Positions 48,937 through 58,141 of a DNA stretch of 64,000 nt are shown piece after piece. The DNA is from Parathielavia appendiculata. Its lineage: Eukaryota; Ascomycota; Sordariomycetes; Sordariales; Chaetomiaceae. The stretch is taken from positions 730,052 through 794,051 of the forward strand of contig NW_026944228.1 of the NCBI RefSeq assembly GCF_033297405.1, read 5' to 3'. The notes under the pieces were generated by a model. That model ran no database searches. It was not told where the DNA came from and saw nothing but the letters and a program-made list of their open reading frames with translations. Position 1 is the first letter of the stretch; each line of letters starts with the position of its first letter. Both the position numbers and the translations under genes were made by a program.

Positions 48937-51900
48937 ATGGATCCGCCGTCCAAGAAGCGAAGCCTCTTCGGCTTAGGCTTTACCTCTTCAATTTTCCGCA
49001 GCTCTCCCGCCCCCACAGATAATCGGGATGCTAAGGCCGATGCATCCACGACACCTGCGGCGCCCGCACCCGCACACGCGCATCGCGAAGTCCACACGAC
49101 CTCCGGGCCGCACAGCCCGATGAAGCGCGCATCCGAGTCGCAACTTGCATCTCGCAAGATCATCGGCAGGCCGCAAGGTCCATCAAGCAAGCTCTCACAG
49201 AGTATCTCTGCGTCGGAAATTCCACACCGGCCGCCCAGGCGGATGCCGGGCGACAACCCCAACAAGCCGCCGCCTTCCATGTCTGCGTCGGTAGCGTCGC
49301 ACCCGCCGTCCAATATCATCCCGAAATCGACGAGCTTCTCTGGAATTACCTCGACGCCCCGTAATCTTTTCCGCTCCTCGGCTTTGTATGGGCGGCCAGG
49401 GGCGTCGACCTTCGCCCCTCGCCTGCCCCCCAATACCCTGAATCAGAGCTTCCCGCCCACAACGCCCGGGAAACCGCCTCGGGGGTCGACGCCGGATGTT
49501 AATGGTCGCATTCTTGCCAACACGACGTCTACCGAGCTGTTCAAGATGAGGATCCCGTCTCCGCCTCGCCATCTCACTGGCGAGATGTTGGCCAGAGAGG
49601 TTCCTGATGATCCGAACCGGTCTGGCTCCATCTATGCCGACGAATTCCTTGCGCATTACTGCCCGCCCGACTTGGATGAACACCAGAGGCGCCAGTTCTT
49701 CTGCATCCTGGACCTGCGACGGCTGAAATATGCTGCGGACGAAGTGTTCACCAAGAAGGACTGGAAGATCAACATTTTGAATTTCGCAAAGGAGTACGAG
49801 AAGAGTCGCAGTCTGATTATGTTGCGGTATGGCCTTTACGAGTTTAAGACGATCAGGGCGTCGGAGGCAGTGAAGAAGGAGTGGAAGCAAAAGCATGGCA
49901 TTCCCCTCTCTGACGACGAGTGCGACGTTGTCCCCAAGACAAACGGAACGTCCAAGAGGAAGGCTGAGGAAGAGCTCACGCCGAACAGCAACACGCTCAT
50001 GGCATCGGTTTCAGGCGCTAATAAACGTGTCCGCGCCCCGGAAAGCTCAGCTAGGAACAAGCGCAAGGCGGACGAGGAGCTCGATGAAAACCAGCCGGCG
50101 AAGCTTCAGAAGCCCGCCCCCGCACCCTCTGCCACCAAGTCCTTCTTCGAAAGCATTGCCAACAATGCCCAGTCCGCCGCTGCCACGAAACCCGTTGGCA
50201 AGAGCCTGTTGGCTCCAGGAACAGGCCCGACGCCCAATGGTGCCGTTGGCCGATCGCTCTTCGATACTGCCCCCAAGCCTGCCGCTGCTACTAGCAACAT
50301 CTTTGGCCACCTATCTGACGGAAGCAAGGGTAGCGGCAACGAAGGAGCTGACGAAGAGAGCGAGACAAGCTCGAACGCGGAGGAAGAGGGCTCGGAAACC
50401 CAGGACGTCAGCCAGAGCGACGAGCAGGCGGCGAGCGGCGGTGTATCAACACCACAGTTCGTCGAAACCAAAAAGCCAACTACCAACGGCACGTCGAGTG
50501 CGTCCTCGGAAGCTGGGGAGAGCACGCAGGGCCGCAGCCTCTTTGACCGCATCACTCGAGATCCCGCTGGCCAGCCGGTCAGGAAGCTGTCCCCTGACGA
50601 GGGAATTCTCTTCGCTGCGCCGCCTTCGAAGGAACGATCTGCAAGCCCGGCCAAGGACCAGCCTGCCGCCGCCCCTGCCAACAACACTTGGAATGCCGGC
50701 ACGCCGATCAAGTTTGCACCCACGTCGGCACCTGCCTTTGGGGCTGCGGCGCCTAAGCCTGCCGCCTCCTCTACCATCGACTTTGGCGCTAGAAAGCCTG
50801 AGCCTGCCTCTGAAACCCCCAAGGAAGCAGCCTCCCAGAACATCTTCGCGGCGCAAGCAAAGAGGGACGAGCCCCTTGCCCCGTCTGCTGCGCCCAATGG
50901 ATCCACCCCTAATCTCTTCTCTTCGTTCGGGGCGAAGAGCGCCGATGCGTCTGCTGCCACCCCTCCTGTTTTTGGGGGACTGGGCACATCAGCCAACACC
51001 AGCACTTCTCTATTCGGTTCCGTCACCGCTGTCTTTGGTCAGCAGAAGGACAAGGAGGAAGCTAAGGACTCCAAGGCCGCCCCCGCAGCTACTGCTTCCC
51101 TGTTTGGCGCTCAGCCGACAACCACCGCTCCCGAAGCCCCAAAATCCAATCCCTTCCAGTCATCCACCGTGTTCGGCAGCCAGAACAAGACAGAGACGGC
51201 GCCGGCCACCCAGCCTCAGTTCGGCAGTCTGTTTGGCAAGGCCCAGACGACCGAGCCTCAGTCGGAGAAGCCAGCGCAGGCCACTGAGCCTCAGTTCGGT
51301 AGTTTGTTTGGTAAGACCCAGACGACCGAGACTAAGGCAGAGAACGCAGGGCCCTCTCTCTTCTCGGCCGCTGCGACGAAGCCCGCGGGCAGTCTTTTCG
51401 GCACGAGCCCGGCTCCGGCTGTCGCAAGCACTGAGGAGCCAGCTGCGAAGAAGTCTGCTTTCGGCAGCAATGATAACAAGTCGGGCGGCTCTTCGCTCTT
51501 CGGATCTGGAGCATCCACTCCTGCACCGGAGCCCACCGAGATCAAGAGCCTCTTTGGTGCTGCCAGCACGGCCGCGGCCCCTGCGACGGAGGCTAAGAGT
51601 CTCTTTGTCAACACGCCGGCTCCTCCCGCGACGCAGGCTAACAGTCTGTTTGGCGCGACAGCATCTGCTCCGGTCCAGGAGGCGAAGCCTCTCTTTGGCG
51701 GCGCCACCACTGTCGCGTCGAAGCCTCTGTTTGGGGGTCCCAGCACCAAATCGAAACCCCTATTTAGCGGTTTCAACACAGAAGCGAAGCCACTATTTGC
51801 AAACACAAGCTCTGAACAGAAGCCCTTGTTTGGCAGCACTGCTGGGGCTACCGAGTTGAAACCCGCAGGTCTGTTCGCCAATCCACCTGCCGCGACCCCA

Positions 51901-52971
51901 GCCGCATCAACTCCCAGCTTCACCTTTGGCGGATCTCAGACGGCTACTGCCCCCCAACCCACTGCACCACAGCCGAGTGGATCCATCTTCGGCACCGGAG
52001 GCAGTGCGTCGTTCACTTTCTCGCCGGGCGGTTCGGACGGGTCGACGATCAAGAATCCATTCGCTGCTGACGGCACTTACTCGGCCCCAACGTCCTTCAA
52101 CTTTGGTAGTGGTGATGCTGCGCCATCGTCGTCCACGTCGTTTACTTTCGGCGCTGGTGCCGCGCCTTCCATCAGCTTCGGAGGTCCACCGGACAATGGC
52201 ACTCAGCCCAACACCTCGTTTGGTGGGGGGTCGGGTTCGATTTTCAACTTCGGAGGGTCATCCCAGCCGAGCGGTGCTCCAGTTTTCTCGCAGAATCCCC
52301 CCGCAGCGACATCCATCTTCGGCAATAGTCTAGCTCCCGGTGGGGGAACCTCTACAGGTACAAGTAAGTTGTGTAATAGTCCGTCGCTCAAAACTATCAT
52401 TAATATGCATTACTCAGACACCCCTTTTACATTCGGCGGAGCTTCAAGCTTGGCAACCACGCCGGCGGCGTCTACCCCGGAGCCGTCTGCCAATGCTGAA
52501 GATGGTCAAGGAACAAACGCTGACGGGGATGACGCACCACAGGAGCAAATTTCGCTAATCGCCGGCGGGCCGGGCGAGGAGGACGAGTCCGCCGTCCATG
52601 AAGTGCGGGCCAAGGCGGTAAAGCTCGTCACGGGCATCGACTCGGACGACGAGTCCGGCTCCAACGCGGCCAAGGCCAAGAACAAGAGCCCCTGGAAGGT
52701 TCAGGGCGTTGGGCCCCTGCGGTTGCTTAAACACAAGACCACAGGCGCGGTGCGGATGCTGCTGCGGGCGGAACCGCGCGGCCATGTGGCGCTCAACAAG
52801 GCGGTGCTGCCCGATTTTACCTACAAGGCCGACAACAAATATGTGAAGGTAACGACGGCGTCGGATGACGGCAAGGGCTTGGAAACGTGGATGCTTCAGG
52901 TCAAGACGCCTGCGGCGGCGCAGGCTCTTGCCGAGGCCTTGGAAGAGCACAAAAAGGCAAATAAGAAGTAA
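48937..52971 (+). CDS. NUP2: FG-repeat nucleoporin with C-terminal Ran-binding domain (Nup2/Nup61 type)
   Basis: Two exons are inferred: 48937-52363 and 52418-52971, giving 1326 residues. The intron is 54 nt with standard GTAAGT and CAG ends. It has no in-frame stop, so a retained form would also be readable. The N-terminus KRSLFGLGFTSSIF could form an amphipathic membrane-binding helix. A charged helical region follows (about residues 225-330, FLAHYCPPDLDE, FFCILDLRRLKYAADEV, DWKINILNFAKEYEKSRSL). A basic KRKAEEE/NKRKADEE stretch may be an importin-binding signal. Then come many LFG, VFG, FGS and SLFG repeats that bind transport receptors. The end (about 1195-1320) is a RanBP1-like domain with WKVQGVGPLRLLKHKTTGAV and RMLLRAEP. 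Such proteins sit on the nuclear side of the pore and help release importin cargo. Nup2 naming is by architecture and should be checked against Nup60-like proteins. Confidence 0.88.
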   Translation: MDPPSKKRSLFGLGFTSSIFRSSPAPTDNRDAKADASTTPAAPAPAHAHREVHTTSGPHSPMKRASESQLASRKIIGRPQGPSSKLSQSISASEIPHRPPRRMPGDNPNKPPPSMSASVASHPPSNIIPKSTSFSGITSTPRNLFRSSALYGRPGASTFAPRLPPNTLNQSFPPTTPGKPPRGSTPDVNGRILANTTSTELFKMRIPSPPRHLTGEMLAREVPDDPNRSGSIYADEFLAHYCPPDLDEHQRRQFFCILDLRRLKYAADEVFTKKDWKINILNFAKEYEKSRSLIMLRYGLYEFKTIRASEAVKKEWKQKHGIPLSDDECDVVPKTNGTSKRKAEEELTPNSNTLMASVSGANKRVRAPESSARNKRKADEELDENQPAKLQKPAPAPSATKSFFESIANNAQSAAATKPVGKSLLAPGTGPTPNGAVGRSLFDTAPKPAAATSNIFGHLSDGSKGSGNEGADEESETSSNAEEEGSETQDVSQSDEQAASGGVSTPQFVETKKPTTNGTSSASSEAGESTQGRSLFDRITRDPAGQPVRKLSPDEGILFAAPPSKERSASPAKDQPAAAPANNTWNAGTPIKFAPTSAPAFGAAAPKPAASSTIDFGARKPEPASETPKEAASQNIFAAQAKRDEPLAPSAAPNGSTPNLFSSFGAKSADASAATPPVFGGLGTSANTSTSLFGSVTAVFGQQKDKEEAKDSKAAPAATASLFGAQPTTTAPEAPKSNPFQSSTVFGSQNKTETAPATQPQFGSLFGKAQTTEPQSEKPAQATEPQFGSLFGKTQTTETKAENAGPSLFSAAATKPAGSLFGTSPAPAVASTEEPAAKKSAFGSNDNKSGGSSLFGSGASTPAPEPTEIKSLFGAASTAAAPATEAKSLFVNTPAPPATQANSLFGATASAPVQEAKPLFGGATTVASKPLFGGPSTKSKPLFSGFNTEAKPLFANTSSEQKPLFGSTAGATELKPAGLFANPPAATPAASTPSFTFGGSQTATAPQPTAPQPSGSIFGTGGSASFTFSPGGSDGSTIKNPFAADGTYSAPTSFNFGSGDAAPSSSTSFTFGAGAAPSISFGGPPDNGTQPNTSFGGGSGSIFNFGGSSQPSGAPVFSQNPPAATSIFGNSLAPGGGTSTGTSKLCNSPSLKTIINMHYSDTPFTFGGASSLATTPAASTPEPSANAEDGQGTNADGDDAPQEQISLIAGGPGEEDESAVHEVRAKAVKLVTGIDSDDESGSNAAKAKNKSPWKVQGVGPLRLLKHKTTGAVRMLLRAEPRGHVALNKAVLPDFTYKADNKYVKVTTASDDGKGLETWMLQVKTPAAAQALAEALEEHKKANKK

Positions 52972-54247
52972 TCTCGCCTCCGGGTGAGGGTCGGAGAGAA
53001 AAGAAGATCTTTAGGGAGGAAAGGGCATATGCAGTTGGCAGCGGGTATATACAAGGTAAGGTTATTATTAATTGGCTTTTTCTGCATCAGATGGTTCATG
53101 CAGGGTGTTTCTCCTGGGCAAGCATAGCATTGCTTTGGGTTATTTGTCGGGAAGGGCCGTGTCGACGGCCTTCGTTGTCGGAAAAGGAGAGACCAGACAT
53201 CCGGGTCTTCTCAGGGGGCTGGGAAGATAGGTAGGATGATGGCGTATGTTGTATGGTATGCAGGGAGTTACTGGTTGGTGGTGAAGCGCGGGAAGAATGT
53301 CATTGTGGATAATTGAAGCACAGCATTGTGGTGTTTGGGCTGGTCGTCAGCTCATGTGATACATCTTGACTTCCAAGTTTCCCAAGCCAACCACACGTCA
53401 ACTTTCATATTGGCATCGGCTCGCTTCAATCTGAATTTTCATTCTATATTATACAAGTACATGTCATCAAATGTATCAGTGCCCGGCAAATACCCGAAAA
53501 CCGCCAAATCGTCCTATGTTCAGTCCCATCGATACCTCCCTCCCGGACTCGGTACACCAACCTGCTTCATCGAGGCGTCTAAGGTCCCGTTCCCACCACA
53601 GCCAGGTTCGTGCTGGCCTCGCCGCTTTTGAGAGCATTCCAAGTTCTTCAACCACTGAGTCTATATCCATGTCAGAAGGTATGCCCGCCTCCTGGTGATT
53701 GGTACGTCGTCCTCGCTTTTTTGTGCTGTGTGCCATCTCACCACCAACCCCATGAGCCACGAATCCTGGTTTCTGTTTCTTTTCCTTCCCAAGTCCTCTA
53801 CCGATATATACTGTTACCCCCCCCCTTTCTTTTATACAGCTGCACTCCCCTACATCCGGGTCACCTGACAAGGCACGACCGGAGACGAAGTTTTCTAAAC
53901 GAAAAGCTACACTCCGTTCCAGTAATGGTGGTACTCGTTAAGCCGCACCCAAATCCCGCGGAGCCATGCCGTTCACCGTCGAGTGCAGGCGCAGCGGCGG
54001 GAGCGAAGATGAGGGCGGCCTGTTCAGGGTTGAGTGGCGTGTCGTCGTTAGTTGCTGCCGCCACGGGAACCACAGGATGTTGGTGCTCGTCCGGAAGCGA
54101 CGGCGGCGGCCATCGGTTGTTGGTGGATGTTGCGGTGTTGGTGCTTGGTCCGTGCTGGTCTTGGGGCCGGGGTTGGCCGATTGGCGTCGCTGCTTGCGGA
54201 AGTCGCTCCTCGCACTGCCGGTGTCTGCCTGAGCCGGGATGGTGACC
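52972..54247. other. Intergenic, convergent nucleoporin and PPPY-protein genes
   Basis: This is the 3' flank of both genes. Pyrimidine-rich runs lie near 53815-53830. No gene is recognised. Confidence 0.5.
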
Positions 54248-54685
54248 TCAGCGTTCATACCGGGCCGGTGCTGTCCTCGCGGGCGGAAGGGGAGACGGGA
54301 GGCCCAGGTCGTCCGGCTCGACTTTGTACGGCGGCGGGGCCTCGCCGAGCTCGTTGAGCCCTTCCTCGCGCAGGCGGCGCAGCTCTTCATCGCGCTGCCG
54401 CTCAATGTAAGCTTGGATTGGCTGCTCGATGCCCCCGTCGTTCAACCCGGCGCCGGCTTCGAGGTCTGGCGCCGCCTGCCAACCATCTGCATCAAGCGGG
54501 GCACTGCGGATGGTGTTCCTCGCACCGGAGGAATGTTCAGCTCGTCTCTGCCTCCGCTCAGGGCGGCCAGGGAACCAGTTAAGGCCACAGAGAGCGACAG
54601 CGATGAGGGCGATGGAGCCGATGATGCCCATGGCAAGCAGCGCCTTGGCCACAGGGGTGTTTTCAGAGAGGATTGTGGAAGGCAT
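54248..54685 (-). CDS. Small single-pass membrane protein with PPPY motif
   Basis: A single exon encodes 145 residues. The frame stays open further upstream, but the methionine at 54685 is chosen because the preceding sequence is a low-complexity Ser/Pro/Gly stretch typical of non-coding DNA. One strong hydrophobic helix (about residues 13-38, LLAMGIIGSIALIAVALCGL) follows a short N-terminal tail. A basic RPERRQRR stretch after it suggests the C-terminal part faces the cytosol. That tail has a charged helix (AYIERQRDEELRRLREEG) and then EAPPPYKVEPDD, with a PPPY motif at residues 117-120. PPxY motifs bind WW domains of Rsp5/NEDD4 ubiquitin ligases, so an adaptor or substrate role is possible. 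I do not recognise a named family. Confidence 0.7.
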   Translation of the reverse strand: MPSTILSENTPVAKALLAMGIIGSIALIAVALCGLNWFPGRPERRQRRAEHSSGARNTIRSAPLDADGWQAAPDLEAGAGLNDGGIEQPIQAYIERQRDEELRRLREEGLNELGEAPPPYKVEPDDLGLPSPLPPARTAPARYER

Positions 54686-56368
54686 GATGTTGAGACGGTC
54701 GCTTTGAGCTGTCGAGGAAGTGGAAGCTGGTCTTGGCGGAAGTGAAGGCGGAAGGCGTGTGCCGAATGTAAAAGAAAGGACAGCTCCGGTAATATAGTGA
54801 GCAGGTCCCCTGAATGGTTTCCCCGGCGCGAGGAAACACAGGGAGTCTTGAGAGGGAGGGGGGGAGGGGGGGGGTTTTCCCCGTGGGGGAAGGGGGGAGG
54901 GGGAGGTTTTACGAAGTACACGGTATTGAATCTTAAATGGTTGGAACTGCTCGTTCTTGTCTCTCTTTTTCCCGTACGGCGTCTGGTGTCGAAAGTGGTA
55001 GGACTGGCGGAGATTTGAGACGAGGAGTGTCATACGCGACGGTCAACAGACGTCTTATATAGCCCCGAACTACGCCGGGTGATTCACGATCGTACGTGCG
55101 CTTCATGCAAGTACAACCTTTTAACTTCAGCAGGTAAACATAAATCTGCAGGTTGACGACAATTTTGAACTACAACCGGCAGAGGACGAAAACAAGACGT
55201 CATTCAGAAGCTGCTGGTTCCAACTCGAATACGGGAATGGATGGCGCGTCCCTAGCACTTATTAGCCCCTTATTTCCATTTTCTTATCTCACCTCTCCGA
55301 AGCTCGCCATACGAACATGTCATCCGAGGCCACACGTTGGCCTCTGCCAGTGGTGCCTCCGGGCGAGAAGGCACAGACTTGCTGCCGTGATGAATGTCTA
55401 GATACAACGTATGCGTCGCCAAAGAACCTGTGGAACTCGGGTTTATGTGAGATAGCTACCGAGCTTTGGCGTTCAAAGCCACTCGAGGGCTCGAGGCATG
55501 TTATGGGTGATTAGCATACGCGTACTGTTCGCATACTGCAGGCTCAACCATGTCTGTGTCGAACGCATGCATACATGTGAGAACAACGCCCACCAGGACC
55601 ACCGGGCCCACGACCGAGCGGCTACCATGGCGCCGCATTCGCGCATGATGCAACTACGCTCATATACCCGCATTACCTCTGGAGGTCACGACGTTCGTAG
55701 TCCTGTCCGTGTCAAGCGTGTAAGTGGTGGAGGTCCCTCGGAGTTGGGGTGGATGCTTTCCTCCGAAACGGATCAGAACAAGCTGGATACCATCAGTAAG
55801 GTTGAAACGATTCTTGACGCAACTTAACCATCATGATCCATGGGTCACCGGGACTTCATATACTAGCCCTCCCGTTAAACACCGTGTCTCTTTTGATCAG
55901 GGGAGCGACTTGTTGTCGGGAACTCAAGCATATGCAGCAAGTCAAAATGCATTGAAAAGAAGTTGACTTGCATAGAAACACGCCTACATCGGTCATTACG
56001 AACACCTGTCATTCTTGGAGTGCCCCTTGAAGCCGGTCGAGACTGAGGATTCATGTATTGAAGCAGTCACGTTGCTGAGGGCCTTCCAGGTTGTTTCCTA
56101 CCGTACAGAGCCTCGAGAGCGTACCCGGCATCGCACGGTTGGGCCCGGCACTCGTTTCGCGAAAGTGGATTCACGCACGGTACACGTACCTAGCGTACAT
56201 ACGGTAACGTAAGGTACCTTACAGAACAAAGACACACGTCCGAGTGCATGGAAGCAAGCAGGTCTCCGGCTCCTTTCATCAACATCGCACCGCGATTTCC
56301 AACTGTCCCTAACCCACTGCACTTCGTTCTTTTCACGTCGTTCATCTACAAAACAAGACTTGACAAAC
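54686..56368. other. Divergent interval, PPPY gene and TFB5
   Basis: Two promoters lie here. A strong G-run tract sits at 54853-54906, upstream of the PPPY gene. No coding sequence is recognised in the rest. Confidence 0.5.
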
Positions 56369-56737
56369 ATGGTTAAGGCCGTTAGGGGTAGGCATAGACA
56401 GACTGGACAACATATTTCATCTATTCACTTCTTGATTACAAGGCTGACGTATCTTACTCCCTACAAGGCGTGCTCATCGAGTGCGAGCCGGCCATTAAGT
56501 CCATCCTGGTCCATATCGACAGCACCCACCACCACGAATTCATTATTGAGGATCTCGACGAGACACACCTTTTCGTAAAGGAAGCCATGCTACACATACT
56601 TAAGCAGAAGCTCGAGGAGGTGAGTCTTGTTGCGAAAAGGAACCGTTCCATCCCAGATTCCGCGCCTGACCCGATTCTGCCACCAGCGTCTCAAGGAGAC
56701 ATACCGCCCGGAGGAACCTCTGGAGGATAGTGATTAG
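56369..56737 (+). CDS. TFB5: TFIIH subunit TFB5 (GTF2H5/TTDA homologue)
   Basis: Three exons are inferred: 56369-56387 (19 nt), 56468-56619 and 56687-56737, giving 73 residues, the same size as yeast Tfb5. The protein dimerises with Tfb2 (p52) in core TFIIH and stabilises the complex for nucleotide excision repair and transcription start. Family pattern: MVKAVRGVLIECEPAIKSI, then HHEFIIEDLDETHLFV and LKQKLEE. The last exon encodes RLKETYRPEEPLEDSD. The first junction falls inside a glycine codon and gives RGVLIEC, as in homologues. Introns lie in phase, though the first acceptor (ACAAG) is weaker than usual. Confidence 0.94.
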
Positions 56738-57000
56738 AAGATCCAACGGGGAATTGGATTGGGTTTTCCTTGAATCACCACTCGCGAAAAGCATTGAGGG
56801 CACGTTTTGGCTGAATCGCCTTGGCGCCCCGGGAGTCGGGGTCTAAGCTTGCTTCTCACATGGCATGCGGCGAGGAAATGGACAGCGGATGCCGCTGGCC
56901 TCATACGACTAATGACGCTTATGATCTATTAATAGGTCGCATCGCGGGTGATAGTGGTCTCAGTGTTATAGCACAAGGGATTGGTATCCAAGGTTGATAC

Positions 57001-58141
57001 TCAGAGCTTCGAGAATGTGGGCTTTCTCTTCTGGAGACCCGACGTCAAAGCCTTTGTGAGGTCGTCGGTCTGGAGGGCGGCGGCATTCCACACGCCCGTA
57101 TACCGCAGATCTGCAGGCCATTAGTAGTCACTCCAAGCAATCACAAATGGAGAGTTGGCAAGGCAAAAGCGGTTACATACTGTCCTCAACCGTATGATCC
57201 CGGCTGTGATTCAACAGCTCCTTGGTGCCCTGCACTGCCACGGGGCTCTTGGATGCGATGAACCGGGCCGTCTCGACCGCGGCAGCCAGCGCGGCGCCCT
57301 TCGACTCGTGCACCTGGCTGACGAAGCCGACGGCGAGCGCCTCGGCCGCGCCAAAGTCGCGCGCCGTGAGGCACACGTCCTTGACCCACGACTGGCTGCC
57401 CACCGCCTTGGGCAGCCGCGCGAGCGTGCCAATGTCGGCCGCCAGCCCAATGTCGACCTCCTTGACGGCGAACCGCGTGTCTTTGGCGCACACGCGAACG
57501 TCGGCGCAGCACGAGATGTCGATCGCCAGGCCGATCGAGATGCCGTGCATGACGCAGATGACGGCTGTTTCTCCCGCGCCGAGATAAAAAGTCTCCTGCA
57601 TTAGCCCACTATCCGCCCAGACAGTTCTGAGATGAGATGCCCCCTTTGAGATACCTCCATACAGAGATCAATCAGAGACAGGCAGAAAGGAATTCCCTCG
57701 AAAGTCAACAACAAAAAAAGGAAGAACAAAAAACCTACGCTTCTCACACCGCTCCACCGCCGAGATACACTCCTGAAACTCGGCTATATGCCTCCGCAGC
57801 CGCGCCGCCTTCCTCGCCCCGTCCTCCTCCTTCGCAGTAACAGAAGAAGAGGAGAGCACTCCGTTCTCGCCGTCGCCGCCGGCGGCCGCCATGACGTCCA
57901 GCCCGGCCGTGAAGGCGCGGTCGCCGGCGCCCGAGAGCACGACGGCGCGCACGTCCGGGTCCGACGACAACTGCCGGAACACGGAGCGCAGCTCCAGCCA
58001 CATGGCCTCGTGGAAGGCGTTGAGCTTGGCCGGCCGGTTGATCTCGACGTGCGCCACGAAGGGCGCCGGGGTGGTGATGAGGAAGTGTTGGTAATTGGAG
58101 TAGGTGGAGGCTGGTTGTTGGGGTTGGGGTTGGGTGGCCAT
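57001..58141 (-). CDS. Peroxisomal delta(3,5)-delta(2,4)-dienoyl-CoA isomerase (crotonase family)
   Basis: Three exons on the minus strand are inferred: 58141-57739, 57564-57181 and 57110-57001, giving 298 residues. The enzyme shifts double bonds in unsaturated acyl-CoAs so that they can enter beta-oxidation. The crotonase oxyanion-hole segments appear in DRAFTAGLDVMAA and MHGISIGLAIDI. The three acidic residues typical of dienoyl-CoA isomerases lie in ADVRVC, FAVKEVDIG and GLAADIGTLARLP. The C-terminal segment after the last junction reads LRYTGVWNAAALQTDDL and ends KPTFSKL, a perfect type 1 peroxisomal signal. Both junctions (EK-PVICVM and VED-NLRY) restore phase and family sequence. A short Gln/Pro-rich stretch follows the start. 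A CCGAGG hexamer lies about 300 bases upstream. Confidence 0.94.

Noticed and set aside
49895..51859. Second long plus-strand frame within the nucleoporin gene (654 codons)
   Set aside because: It is the result of Ala/Pro/Ser-rich repeats with high GC. The product is an Arg/Ser/Pro low-complexity string, while the other frame has FG repeats and a Ran-binding domain.
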